NCBI GenBank assembly: GCA_964397525.1 | Contig: CAYNIY010000041.1 | Location: 1 to 12,643, forward strand | Source: Syntrophopropionicum sp964397525 | GTDB taxonomy: Bacteria; Bacillota; Desulfotomaculia; Desulfotomaculales; Pelotomaculaceae | DNA: 12,643 bases | Direction of reading: 5' to 3' | In this document: one piece after another, positions 5,844 to 11,865 of the stretch | Numbering within the stretch: the first letter of the stretch is position 1 | Layout: every line of letters starts with the position of its first letter | Made by a program: the position numbers and the translations under genes | Notes under the pieces: model-generated | Database searches by the model: none | What the model was told of the DNA's origin: nothing | The model's input: only the letters and a program-made list of their open reading frames with translations

Positions 5844-6389
5844 TTGCAGGGGAGAACTACGCCGGCGGGATCGTCACGGGCTTTCAACAACAAACTGCGC
5901 CTGCTGTTTCAAAATCCCAAAAAAATACTGGGTGGCTACGTCAGGCGGGGAGACACAGCAGTTGATATCGGGTGCGGCCCGGGCTTCTTTTCACTGGCGC
6001 TGGCGGAAATGGTGGGCGAAGAAGGCCGGGTCATTGCGGTTGACATCCATAAAGAAATGCTGGATGTGGTGGAAGCCGGGGCACAGCGCCTGAAGCTCAG
6101 ACCGCGCATTATCCTGCATCAATGCCGGACAGACAGCCTGGGTATTTCTGAAAGTGCTGATTTTGTCCTGGCTTTTTGGGTGGCCCACGAGGTCCCTGAT
6201 ATGAAAAGGTTCTTCGGTGAAGTCGTCATGATGCTCAAACCAAAGGGGATCTTCTTCCTGGCGGAACCCATGATTCATGTTGATGCTTCGATGTTTCAGC
6301 ATGAAATAAAGCAGGCTGCCGCAGCGGGCTTAAAGCCGTACAAAGAAGTAAAAGTGAGCCTCAGCCGGGCCATGCTGTTCACGTTATAA
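5844..6389 (+). CDS. Class I SAM-dependent methyltransferase
   Basis: This 181-residue cytoplasmic protein has the Rossmann-type SAM fold of Methyltransf_11/25 proteins. Motif I is AVDIGCGPGFFSLALA (about residues 39-54). The acidic residue that binds the SAM ribose is Asp67 in VIAVDIHKEML. A FVLAFWVAHEVPD segment (108-119) occupies the motif IV position. The protein then runs through the usual late strands (LKPKGIFFLAEP) and ends early for the family, with no substrate lid visible, so the substrate (small molecule, lipid or quinone) is unknown. The start is TTG 5844, preceded by AAGGGGTG (5829-5836) at 7-base spacing; no better in-frame start is seen. The stop codon is followed 2 bases later by palindromic repeat copy D. 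Confidence 0.85.
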   Translation: MQGRTTPAGSSRAFNNKLRLLFQNPKKILGGYVRRGDTAVDIGCGPGFFSLALAEMVGEEGRVIAVDIHKEMLDVVEAGAQRLKLRPRIILHQCRTDSLGISESADFVLAFWVAHEVPDMKRFFGEVVMMLKPKGIFFLAEPMIHVDASMFQHEIKQAAAAGLKPYKEVKVSLSRAMLFTL

Positions 6390-6391
6390 AA

Positions 6392-6420
6392 GGAAGCAAA
6401 GGGACGTTCTTTTTGCTTCC
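6392..6420 (+). repeat. Palindromic repeat copy D (29 bp)
   Basis: Identical to copy A. It starts 2 bases after the methyltransferase stop codon and is followed by TTTTCTTT, so it can serve as that gene's terminator. Confidence 0.9.
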
Positions 6421-6432
6421 TTTTCTTTATAA

Positions 6433-6454
6433 ATGCAGCACTGCATACTATTAT
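6433..6454 (+). promoter_or_regulatory. Palindrome and -10 box upstream of the MFS gene
   Basis: The dyad ATGCAG-CA-CTGCAT (6433-6446) lies directly in front of TATTAT (6449-6454), with a CTTTAT (6425-6430) 18 bp upstream as a possible -35. It could be an operator within the MFS gene promoter. The -35 is weak. Confidence 0.35.
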
Positions 6455-6513
6455 AAATATGAAAAATGCAATTATATCTGCAATATTTATATCTAAAACG
6501 AGGCAAACAGCTT

Positions 6514-7683
6514 ATGGAGAACAAAAGCAAGCTTTCGAAAAATGTAAAAGTCCTGGGCCTGGTGAGCTTTTTCAACGACTTTGCCTCGGAAATGGTTTAC
6601 CCAATTGTGCCCATTTTCCTCACGTCGGTTTTAGGGGCGCCGGTGTCGCTGGTGGGGTTGATCGAAGGCATTGCGGAGTCTACCGCCAGCCTGCTCAAGG
6701 TTTTCTCCGGCTGGCTGTCAGACCGGGCACAGAAGAGAAAGATTTTTGCCGTCAGTGGGTATTCCTGTTCAACCGTTTCCAAGCTGATCATCGGCATGGC
6801 CCTGGGCTGGCCGCTGGTGCTGCTCGGCAGGTTCATCGACCGTTTCGGCAAGGGGATCCGCACCTCAGCCAGGGACGCGCTGATTGCGGAAAGCTCAACG
6901 CCGGAAAACATGGGCCGGGCATTCGGATTTCACCGCGCCCTGGATACGGCCGGGGCTGTCTTGGGGCCGCTGGCGGCAATTCTGCTGATAAATTACTTTG
7001 ACAACAACCTGCGGCCGGTATTCTACCTGGCCTTCATCCCGGGGGCCATCGGCGTCCTGCTGCTGCTCCTGTACATCAAAGAAAAACCTGCCGCCGCCAA
7101 AAACAATCCGCCCCAGTTTAAGCTTATCAATCTTCACCCGGACTACAAGACATTTCTCGTGGTCAGCGCGATATTTGCCCTGGGCAACAGCTCGGATGCT
7201 TTTTTGATCCTGCGCGCCCAGTCCTTAGGCTTTTCAACCACCCTGACCGTCCTGGCATACGTGGTTTTCAACCTGGTGTATGCGCTGCTGGCATACAGCG
7301 CAGGCTCCCTGAGCGACAAAATCGGACCGAGGAAGATACTCGCCGGGGGCTTTTTCCTGTTTGCGCTGACTTACCTGTTTTTCGGCATCAACCAGTCCAC
7401 GGCGTGGCTCTGGTTCCTGTTCGCGCTTTACGGTGTCTATATGGCTTTGACCGAAGGCATCAGCAAGGCCTATATCACCCAGATTGCCAGCAGTGAAGTG
7501 ATCGCGACATCTTTTGGGGCTTACCAGACAATTATCGGCACCTGCACTTTCTTTTCCTCGCTGATTGCAGGCCTGCTGTGGACCAGGATAAATCCCGGCG
7601 CTCCGTTTATATTTGGGGCAGTTTTGGCAGTTGTTGCAGGGATTATTTTTGTGTTTTCTGGTAGGGGGAAGGCGGTGAATTAG
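6514..7683 (+). CDS. Major facilitator superfamily transporter
   Basis: This 389-residue integral membrane protein has the length and about 12 hydrophobic spans expected of an MFS permease. The loop between spans 2 and 3 carries the MFS motif A (GWLSDRAQKRK, about residues 66-76). A second conserved segment, GRFIDRFGKGIRTSARDALIAES, lies between spans 4 and 5. The second half has the symmetric GSLSDKIGPRKIL motif. The family moves small solutes or drugs with a proton gradient; the substrate cannot be read from the sequence. ATG 6514 is chosen because FFNDFASEMVYPIVP then begins the first span normally; CGAGG (6499-6503) is a distant ribosome site. An in-frame start at 6466 would add 16 unlikely residues. 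The gene is bracketed by direct copies of the palindromic repeat (6392 and 7838). Confidence 0.9.
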   Translation: MENKSKLSKNVKVLGLVSFFNDFASEMVYPIVPIFLTSVLGAPVSLVGLIEGIAESTASLLKVFSGWLSDRAQKRKIFAVSGYSCSTVSKLIIGMALGWPLVLLGRFIDRFGKGIRTSARDALIAESSTPENMGRAFGFHRALDTAGAVLGPLAAILLINYFDNNLRPVFYLAFIPGAIGVLLLLLYIKEKPAAAKNNPPQFKLINLHPDYKTFLVVSAIFALGNSSDAFLILRAQSLGFSTTLTVLAYVVFNLVYALLAYSAGSLSDKIGPRKILAGGFFLFALTYLFFGINQSTAWLWFLFALYGVYMALTEGISKAYITQIASSEVIATSFGAYQTIIGTCTFFSSLIAGLLWTRINPGAPFIFGAVLAVVAGIIFVFSGRGKAVN

Positions 7684-8020
7684 GAAAATTGCTGAAGAAT
7701 GACTTTGGAGATATTTTCACTGATACTATAATTTCAGCAAATGTTGAAAATGGTGATTATAATGAAATATGAACAATTGGAGAGAAACGCTGAAAAAGCA
7801 CTGCTGTTCTGTTTAGCAGATGTTTCATTTTTTAAAGGGAAGCAAAGGGGACGTTCTTTTTGCTTCCTTTTTTGTTTCAAAGATATCAAACGTATTATAA
7901 AGTGATAGCCATTACAGTGTAGGGGGCTATGTTTTTCCGCTTCTTTCAATATATTGTTAATTATCAATAATGAACCATTAAATGTAAAGGAGCAAGGAAT
8001 ATTTTGTCGAAGTTTATCAT
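7684..8020 (+). other. Intergenic stretch with promoter, short open frame and repeat
   Basis: AT-rich. A plausible promoter is TTGGAG (7705-7710), 16 bp, TATAAT (7727-7732). A 47-codon open frame (7762-7905) with GGTGA five bases upstream begins MKYEQLERNAEKALLFCLAD but then simply translates the repeat copy at 7838. It is either a remnant truncated by the repeat or chance. The rest (7870-8020) is upstream of the SBD-HNH gene; only a weak TTGTTA (7954-7959)/CATTAA (7976-7981) pair is seen there. Confidence 0.5.
7838..7867 (+). repeat. Palindromic repeat copy E (30 bp, one extra G in loop)
   Basis: Same arms as copy A (GGAAGCAAA and TTTGCTTCC), with GGGG instead of GGG at the start of the loop. 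It is followed by TTTTTT. It lies 154 bp after the MFS stop, at the left border of the AT-rich nuclease island. Confidence 0.9.
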
Positions 8021-8899
8021 ATGGATGCAATAGAATTAAAACAAAAATTTTCAAAAATTAAATCATGGCAACGCAATGGAGAACGTGCACCACATAAGCC
8101 ATTACTGCTTCTTTATGCACTTAGCCGGATAAATAGGAATGAAACGAGATTAATTTCATATTCAGAGGCAAAAGACAGCCTTATGCATCTTCTTGTTGAG
8201 TTTGGTCCTGGTAGGCGTACTACTCCAAGATATCCTTTTATCCGTCTTTCTAATGATGGAATCTGGCAAATAACAGGCAAAAAAGATATAGATACTAGGC
8301 ATGATTGGACAGAGCAAATAATTCTAGAGAATGAAACCCGGGGAGGCTTTACAGAAGAGGTATATTCCTTAATATCTAAGGATAAAAATCTTATCCGTGA
8401 ATTAGCTAATATCATTTTAGAGCAGAATTTTCCTGAAACAATGCGGGAGGATATTCTTAATGAAATTGGTCTAGATATGGAATTAGCGGTGGTGCAATCC
8501 CGAAATCCACAATTCCGTGAGCGTATTTTAAGAGCTTATGAATACAGGTGTGCGGTTTGTGGATTTAGTGTCCGGTTAGGGAATGTTTTGGTTGCTGTTG
8601 AGGCTGCCCATATCAAGTGGCATCAAGCAGGAGGACCGGATATTGAAGACAACGGTATCGCCCTATGTACTATGCATCATAAACTGTTTGACCGTGGAGT
8701 TTTTACTATAAGTGACAATTTGAAGTTCCAAGTTTCAGAATCCGCTCATGGCACAGTTGGTTTTGAAGAATGGCTCATGAAGTATCATGGAGAGAATTTA
8801 AGACCTCCCCAGAGTCCAACATATAGACCAAAAGATGCTTACATCAATTGGCATTTTAAAGAAGTTTTCAGAGGACCTACGAGGTATATAAGCGATTAA
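8021..8899 (+). CDS. Phosphorothioate-DNA-binding (SBD) HNH restriction endonuclease, type IV
   Basis: This 292-residue protein is predicted to cut DNA carrying phosphorothioate (Dnd-type) backbone sulfur. Residues about 1-90 look like the sulfur-binding domain of ScoMcrA/SprMcrA-type enzymes: WQRNGERAPHKPLLLLYAL (16-34), FGPGRR (61-66) and YPFIRLSNDGIW (71-82). The Tyr-Pro pair probably lines the sulfur pocket. Residues 165-235 form a beta-beta-alpha-metal HNH nuclease: zinc-knuckle CAVC (177-180), catalytic His197 in VEAAHIKW, Asn211 in EDNGIAL, then CTMHHKLFD (216-224). Start ATG 8021 is the only in-frame choice after the stop at 7985; the nearest strong ribosome site (AAGGAG 7987-7992) is too far away, so initiation may be weak. 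A second HNH nuclease gene follows after 35 bp. Both are far more AT-rich than the surrounding genes, as expected for a transferred defence island. Sulfur specificity is inferred by family. Confidence 0.88.
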   Translation: MDAIELKQKFSKIKSWQRNGERAPHKPLLLLYALSRINRNETRLISYSEAKDSLMHLLVEFGPGRRTTPRYPFIRLSNDGIWQITGKKDIDTRHDWTEQIILENETRGGFTEEVYSLISKDKNLIRELANIILEQNFPETMREDILNEIGLDMELAVVQSRNPQFRERILRAYEYRCAVCGFSVRLGNVLVAVEAAHIKWHQAGGPDIEDNGIALCTMHHKLFDRGVFTISDNLKFQVSESAHGTVGFEEWLMKYHGENLRPPQSPTYRPKDAYINWHFKEVFRGPTRYISD

Positions 8900-8934
8900 A
8901 GGTTAAATGACAAAATATAAAGGCAGGATAATGT

Positions 8935-9852
8935 ATGGAAGAGCAAATAAGGATTGCAGCATTTAACTGGTTAGCGGATCAAATACAAATATATGGTGAT
9001 GTGCTTCCGCGCAATCTTCTTGAAAAGGGCTTTATATTTGATGATCAAAGGATAACTTTAATTGGGCCTCAGGGCATATGGAAGCCCAAATTATTTGAAC
9101 GAATACCTCTAACTATTACTACTGTTGCAGGTGGTCCTTACAATGATTTCTTCACAAAAGACGGGTTTCTTATATATCGTTATAGAGGGTCAGATCCAAA
9201 TCACAGAGATAATGTTGGATTGCGTGAGGCTATGAAGCGGCAGGTTCCGCTTATTTATTTTCACGGCATTGTGAAAAGCAAGTATCTTGCGATATGGCCT
9301 GTCTACATAATAAAAGATGATCCAACAATATTATCATTTACAATTGCTGAGGATGTCCCTGGTTCAATAAATCAATATTTAAATAATGATTTATACAACA
9401 AATCACCATACGTTGCTGACGACGGCACATATTATAAACGAAGTTATATAACATCGACTATCAAACAAAGATTGCATCAAAAATCATTCCGCGAAAGAGT
9501 ACTGGAAGCTTACAATAGCCAATGTGCTTTTTGCAGACTCAGACATGTTGAGCTTTTAGATGCCGCCCATATTATTTATGATTCTGATGAGTTAGGGGAT
9601 CCAATCGTAAATAATGGACTGTCATTGTGTAAGATTCACCATGCAGCATTTGACAGCAATATAATTGGGGTAACCCCAGATTATAATCTTGTTGTTAGAG
9701 AAGATGTTCTTGGGGAATTTGATGGGCCTATGTTAAGGTATGGCATTCAGCAGCTTCATGAGCAGAAAATAATTCTTCCTAAAAGCAAAAAACTTTGGCC
9801 TGACCAAAATAGACTTGAGATAAGATATAATAGGTTTAGGGAAGTAGGTTAA
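8935..9852 (+). CDS. HNH restriction endonuclease with SRA-like N-terminal domain (McrA/COG3440-like)
   Basis: This 305-residue protein is a probable modification-dependent nuclease. Residues about 40-140 resemble the N-terminal recognition domain of COG3440-type enzymes: GPQGIWKPKLF (44-54), YNDFFTKDGFLIYRYRGSDPNHRDNVGLREAM (69-100) and VPLIYFHGIVKSKYLAIWPVYI (104-125). The pattern of a small beta barrel with an 'IYRYRG' strand suggests an SRA-like base-reading pocket, so modified cytosine is a likely target; this is inference. The HNH domain has CAFC (197-200), His212 in DAAHII, Asn226/227 in VNNGLSLC and C-K-I-H-H (232-236) followed by AAFD. ATG 8935 has AGGA six bases upstream. It lies 35 bp after the SBD-HNH gene, so one transcript is likely. 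The two nucleases share the same C-terminal architecture but have different readers. AT-rich like its partner. Confidence 0.85.
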   Translation: MEEQIRIAAFNWLADQIQIYGDVLPRNLLEKGFIFDDQRITLIGPQGIWKPKLFERIPLTITTVAGGPYNDFFTKDGFLIYRYRGSDPNHRDNVGLREAMKRQVPLIYFHGIVKSKYLAIWPVYIIKDDPTILSFTIAEDVPGSINQYLNNDLYNKSPYVADDGTYYKRSYITSTIKQRLHQKSFRERVLEAYNSQCAFCRLRHVELLDAAHIIYDSDELGDPIVNNGLSLCKIHHAAFDSNIIGVTPDYNLVVREDVLGEFDGPMLRYGIQQLHEQKIILPKSKKLWPDQNRLEIRYNRFREVG

Positions 9853-10158
9853 TTGTATTGTCTCGCTTGTCAAGACATGGAAATGAGAAACTTAAAGATA
9901 GATTCTCCTTCCCGCCCAAGAGGGCTGTGTTAATTCAACATGTTGATATGTATTGTGTAGTAGTGTACTTGAATTTATAAATAGAAGGTCCTCGATTAAT
10001 CACAATTAAATATCTCATGACAAACTATTGCCACCGACCTGGCTTAATATAAACAATGCCAGGTTTTTTTGGTGGAATAAGAATGTTTAGGCAATTACCA
10101 ATTCTCACAAATAATTAAGAGGAAAAGCATTTGCCTGGTAGAATTATGATTTAACAAC
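9853..10158 (+). other. Intergenic stretch between nuclease pair and membrane protein gene
   Basis: No gene is supported in these 306 bp. They contain a small hairpin GCCC-AAGA-GGGC (9914-9925), the perfect palindrome TCAACATGTTGA (9935-9946), a clear terminator (10031-10075) and, near the right end, AAGAGGAAAAGC. No tRNA-like fold was recognised. Confidence 0.5.
10031..10075 (+). terminator. Rho-independent terminator after the HNH nuclease pair
   Basis: Stem ACCTGGC (10037-10043) and GCCAGGT (10058-10064) with a 14-base AT-rich loop, followed by seven T. Outer arms CCACC (10031-10035) and GGTGG (10071-10075) can extend it. It is the only clear terminator after the nuclease operon. Confidence 0.8.
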
Positions 10159-10758
10159 ATGATTTTACATTCATATATAAGGATGTGGATAAATTTGAAT
10201 AATGATAATTACAAAAATATCATTGTGGTTTGTTTAATAGTTCTATTGTCATTATATGTTTCTGATGTCATTAAAATCCCGCAAGCTTCAAATAGCAAAT
10301 CTAGCAAGGCTGGCCAGCAGCAAAGCCTGCCCAACGCGCAGAGCAGCAATGCTTTTAACCAGCCAGCCCAGCCTCTGCCGGAAACAGGCACAACAGTTAA
10401 ATATTATAACAGTCAGGCAATGGCTCCGCTGAGCATAGCAACCAAAGCTGATGGCAACAATTATTTGATTAAAGTTGCGGATTGGAATACAAAAAGTGAT
10501 GTTTTAACAACATTTATCCGTACAGGTGAAACCGTTAGCTTAAAGGTGCCGCTGGGTTCATACGAGATAAGGTACGCGGCCGGGAAGACGTGGTACGGCT
10601 ATGAACATTTATTTGGTCCTGGCACTTCCTATTACAAGGCTGATCAAAGGATGGATTTCACCCAATCAGGCAATGCGTATCAGGGTCATACAATAGAGCT
10701 GATTCCGAGAGCCGGCGGCAATTTACAGACGAGTAGTATCCCCGAAAATAGTTTTTAA
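10159..10758 (+). CDS. Membrane-anchored protein with extracytoplasmic beta domain, unknown function
   Basis: This protein of up to 199 residues has one N-terminal hydrophobic helix (NIIVVCLIVLLSLYVSDVI, about residues 20-38) that should anchor it in the membrane. A Ser/Gln/Pro/Ala-rich linker (about 43-77) follows. The C-terminal domain (about 90-190) is rich in Gly, Tyr and Thr, with KVPLGSYEIRYAAGKTWYGYEHLFGPGTSYYKAD as its core. That core looks like a recurring small domain at the end of many bacterial membrane proteins, but I cannot name a function. The start is uncertain: ATG 10159 gives the longest frame but lacks a ribosome site. ATG 10183 and TTG 10195 are alternatives; AAGGA (10180-10184) best fits the TTG. 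It lies between the HNH pair and the PD-(D/E)XK gene, so a link to defence is possible but unproven. The linker and domain are less AT-rich than the N-terminus. Confidence 0.65.
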   Translation: MILHSYIRMWINLNNDNYKNIIVVCLIVLLSLYVSDVIKIPQASNSKSSKAGQQQSLPNAQSSNAFNQPAQPLPETGTTVKYYNSQAMAPLSIATKADGNNYLIKVADWNTKSDVLTTFIRTGETVSLKVPLGSYEIRYAAGKTWYGYEHLFGPGTSYYKADQRMDFTQSGNAYQGHTIELIPRAGGNLQTSSIPENSF

Positions 10759-10839
10759 GTATAAAATAAAGGGGATCCGCATACCTGTGTTTTTTATGTT
10801 TGAATATCCCTGTTGAAAGGAACGGTTATTAATACTGCT

Positions 10840-11133
10840 ATGCTTGAATCGAAAATCAAATCAATATGTGAGCAGTTCCATGAATATGCGGTTTATACTA
10901 TGAGGCATTATAATGAACTGATAAAAATATATGCAGGGAATAAATCCGGCGAGTTCGTTGAAAACAAACTTTGGGTCACGGGAGAGAACGAATTTCAAAA
11001 AGCAAAGAGAAATGGGCAGCCGATGCTGCTCTTGTTCAGCGCAGCTGAAGAAGAGCGGGGTGTAATTTTCGCCGCGCAAATTCAAAATATCACACTCGAT
11101 AGAGAAAACCGTACAACACTATCAGTTCTCTGA
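10840..11133 (+). CDS. N-terminal part of a frameshifted PD-(D/E)XK nuclease-like gene
   Basis: This frame encodes 97 residues: a helical start (LESKIKSICEQFHEYAVYTMRHYNELIKIY), then a small alpha/beta stretch with MLLLFSAAEEERGVIFAAQIQNITLDRENRTT. It closes on TGA at 11131-11133. Dropping one base at about 11119 joins it to the next frame and reads ...RTT-YQFSDLEIF..., a natural continuation. It is therefore best seen as the first domain (about 95 residues, possibly a PUA/EVE-like reader) of one ~336-residue protein broken by a +1 frameshift. ATG 10840 is chosen; an in-frame TTG at 10813 would add nine residues. Neither has a well-spaced ribosome site (AAAGGAAC at 10817-10824 is 15 bases before the ATG). 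Alone, the fragment has no recognisable function. Confidence 0.6.
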   Translation: MLESKIKSICEQFHEYAVYTMRHYNELIKIYAGNKSGEFVENKLWVTGENEFQKAKRNGQPMLLLFSAAEEERGVIFAAQIQNITLDRENRTTLSVL

Positions 11134-11170
11134 CCTCGAAATTTTTAATAATCCCAAGCCTCTGTCATCA

Positions 11171-11851
11171 TTGATTAAAAGAAACAAAGGGGAACCGCTT
11201 TCTGACTTATTTATCAGGCCATATGCGATTGTCAGGAAACCCGGTAAGCTGAAAGAATGGCTGGAGGAGGTTGGATTTCCGGCAATTAACTTAATTAAAA
11301 AAACCGGTGACGAGCGGTTTTACAGCGGAAGAGAGAAGCATAATAATACTTTAAAAAATTTCTGGCAATGGGCATTTTCTGATCTTATTAACAATACAAT
11401 GCGCGGAGCACTGGCAGAATATATTGTCGCCGCGAGCTTGGGTATCACGGATATGCCGCGGCCGAGCTGGGCTGCATTTGACCTTGACTACAACGGCATA
11501 AAAATTGAAGTCAAGTCTTCGGCATATTTGCAGTCGTGGTTTCACAAGGAGTTTTCTAAAATCGTGTTTGGCATTCCGAAGACCCTGGCATGGGATGAGA
11601 AAATCGGTGAGTTTTTTGGTGAACCTAAAAGGCAGGCGGATATATATGTTTTCTGCTTGTTGAAGCACCGCGTCCTGGCAACGCTCGATCCTCTCAATAT
11701 GGACCAGTGGGAATTCTACTTATTGCCGACAGCAGTATTAAATGATATGCATGATAAAAAATCTATATCACTCAAAAAACTGGAAAGCTTAAAAGCAACA
11801 AAATCAACATACGAAAAACTAAAAGAGAATATAGATAGGCTCTTAAAGTAA
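11171..11851 (+). CDS. PD-(D/E)XK nuclease-like protein, C-terminal part of the frameshifted gene
   Basis: This frame gives 226 residues from TTG 11171, but it is open from 11066 and protein-like from about 11120 (YQFSDLEIFNNPKPLSSLIK), with no ribosome site before 11171. It should be the body of the gene begun at 10840. Residues 78-123 carry a restriction-type PD-(D/E)XK core: MRGALAEYIVAASLGI with Glu83, then Asp104/Asp106 in AAFDLDYNGI, then Glu113-Val-Lys115 in KIEVKSSAYLQSW. Later comes RQADIYVFCLLKH, a core strand with Asp157. This arrangement is that of a type II-like or modification-dependent restriction endonuclease; no methyltransferase partner is visible. The C-terminus is a lysine-rich helix. 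It ends 14 bp from the convergent WYL gene. If the frameshift is real the gene is inactive; if it is an assembly error it is a third nuclease of the island. Confidence 0.72.
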   Translation: MIKRNKGEPLSDLFIRPYAIVRKPGKLKEWLEEVGFPAINLIKKTGDERFYSGREKHNNTLKNFWQWAFSDLINNTMRGALAEYIVAASLGITDMPRPSWAAFDLDYNGIKIEVKSSAYLQSWFHKEFSKIVFGIPKTLAWDEKIGEFFGEPKRQADIYVFCLLKHRVLATLDPLNMDQWEFYLLPTAVLNDMHDKKSISLKKLESLKATKSTYEKLKENIDRLLK

Positions 11852-11865
11852 ATTAATCTCCCCCT

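Noticed and set aside
6384..6575. Short - strand open frame upstream of the MFS gene
   Set aside because: It translates the palindromic repeat and AT-rich promoter DNA, and it overlaps the transporter start.
6459..7001. Alternative-frame open frame over the start of the MFS gene
   Set aside because: It is a GC-rich shadow of the transporter frame, with a Gly/Arg/Pro-rich, unprotein-like translation.
1710..7867. Repeated 29-mers considered as a CRISPR array
   Set aside because: Copies are 0.02-1.5 kb apart with whole genes between them and in both orientations; there is no regular spacer and no cas gene.
9853..10030. Possible tRNA or small RNA gene after the nuclease pair
   Set aside because: There is no cloverleaf, T-loop GTTCRA consensus or clear promoter; only a small 4-bp hairpin and one 12-bp palindrome are seen.
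10016..10051. Short leader-peptide-like frame (MTNYCHRPGLI) ahead of the membrane protein gene
   Set aside because: It merely overlaps the 5' arm of the terminator at 10031-10075, has no run of regulatory codons and no good ribosome site.
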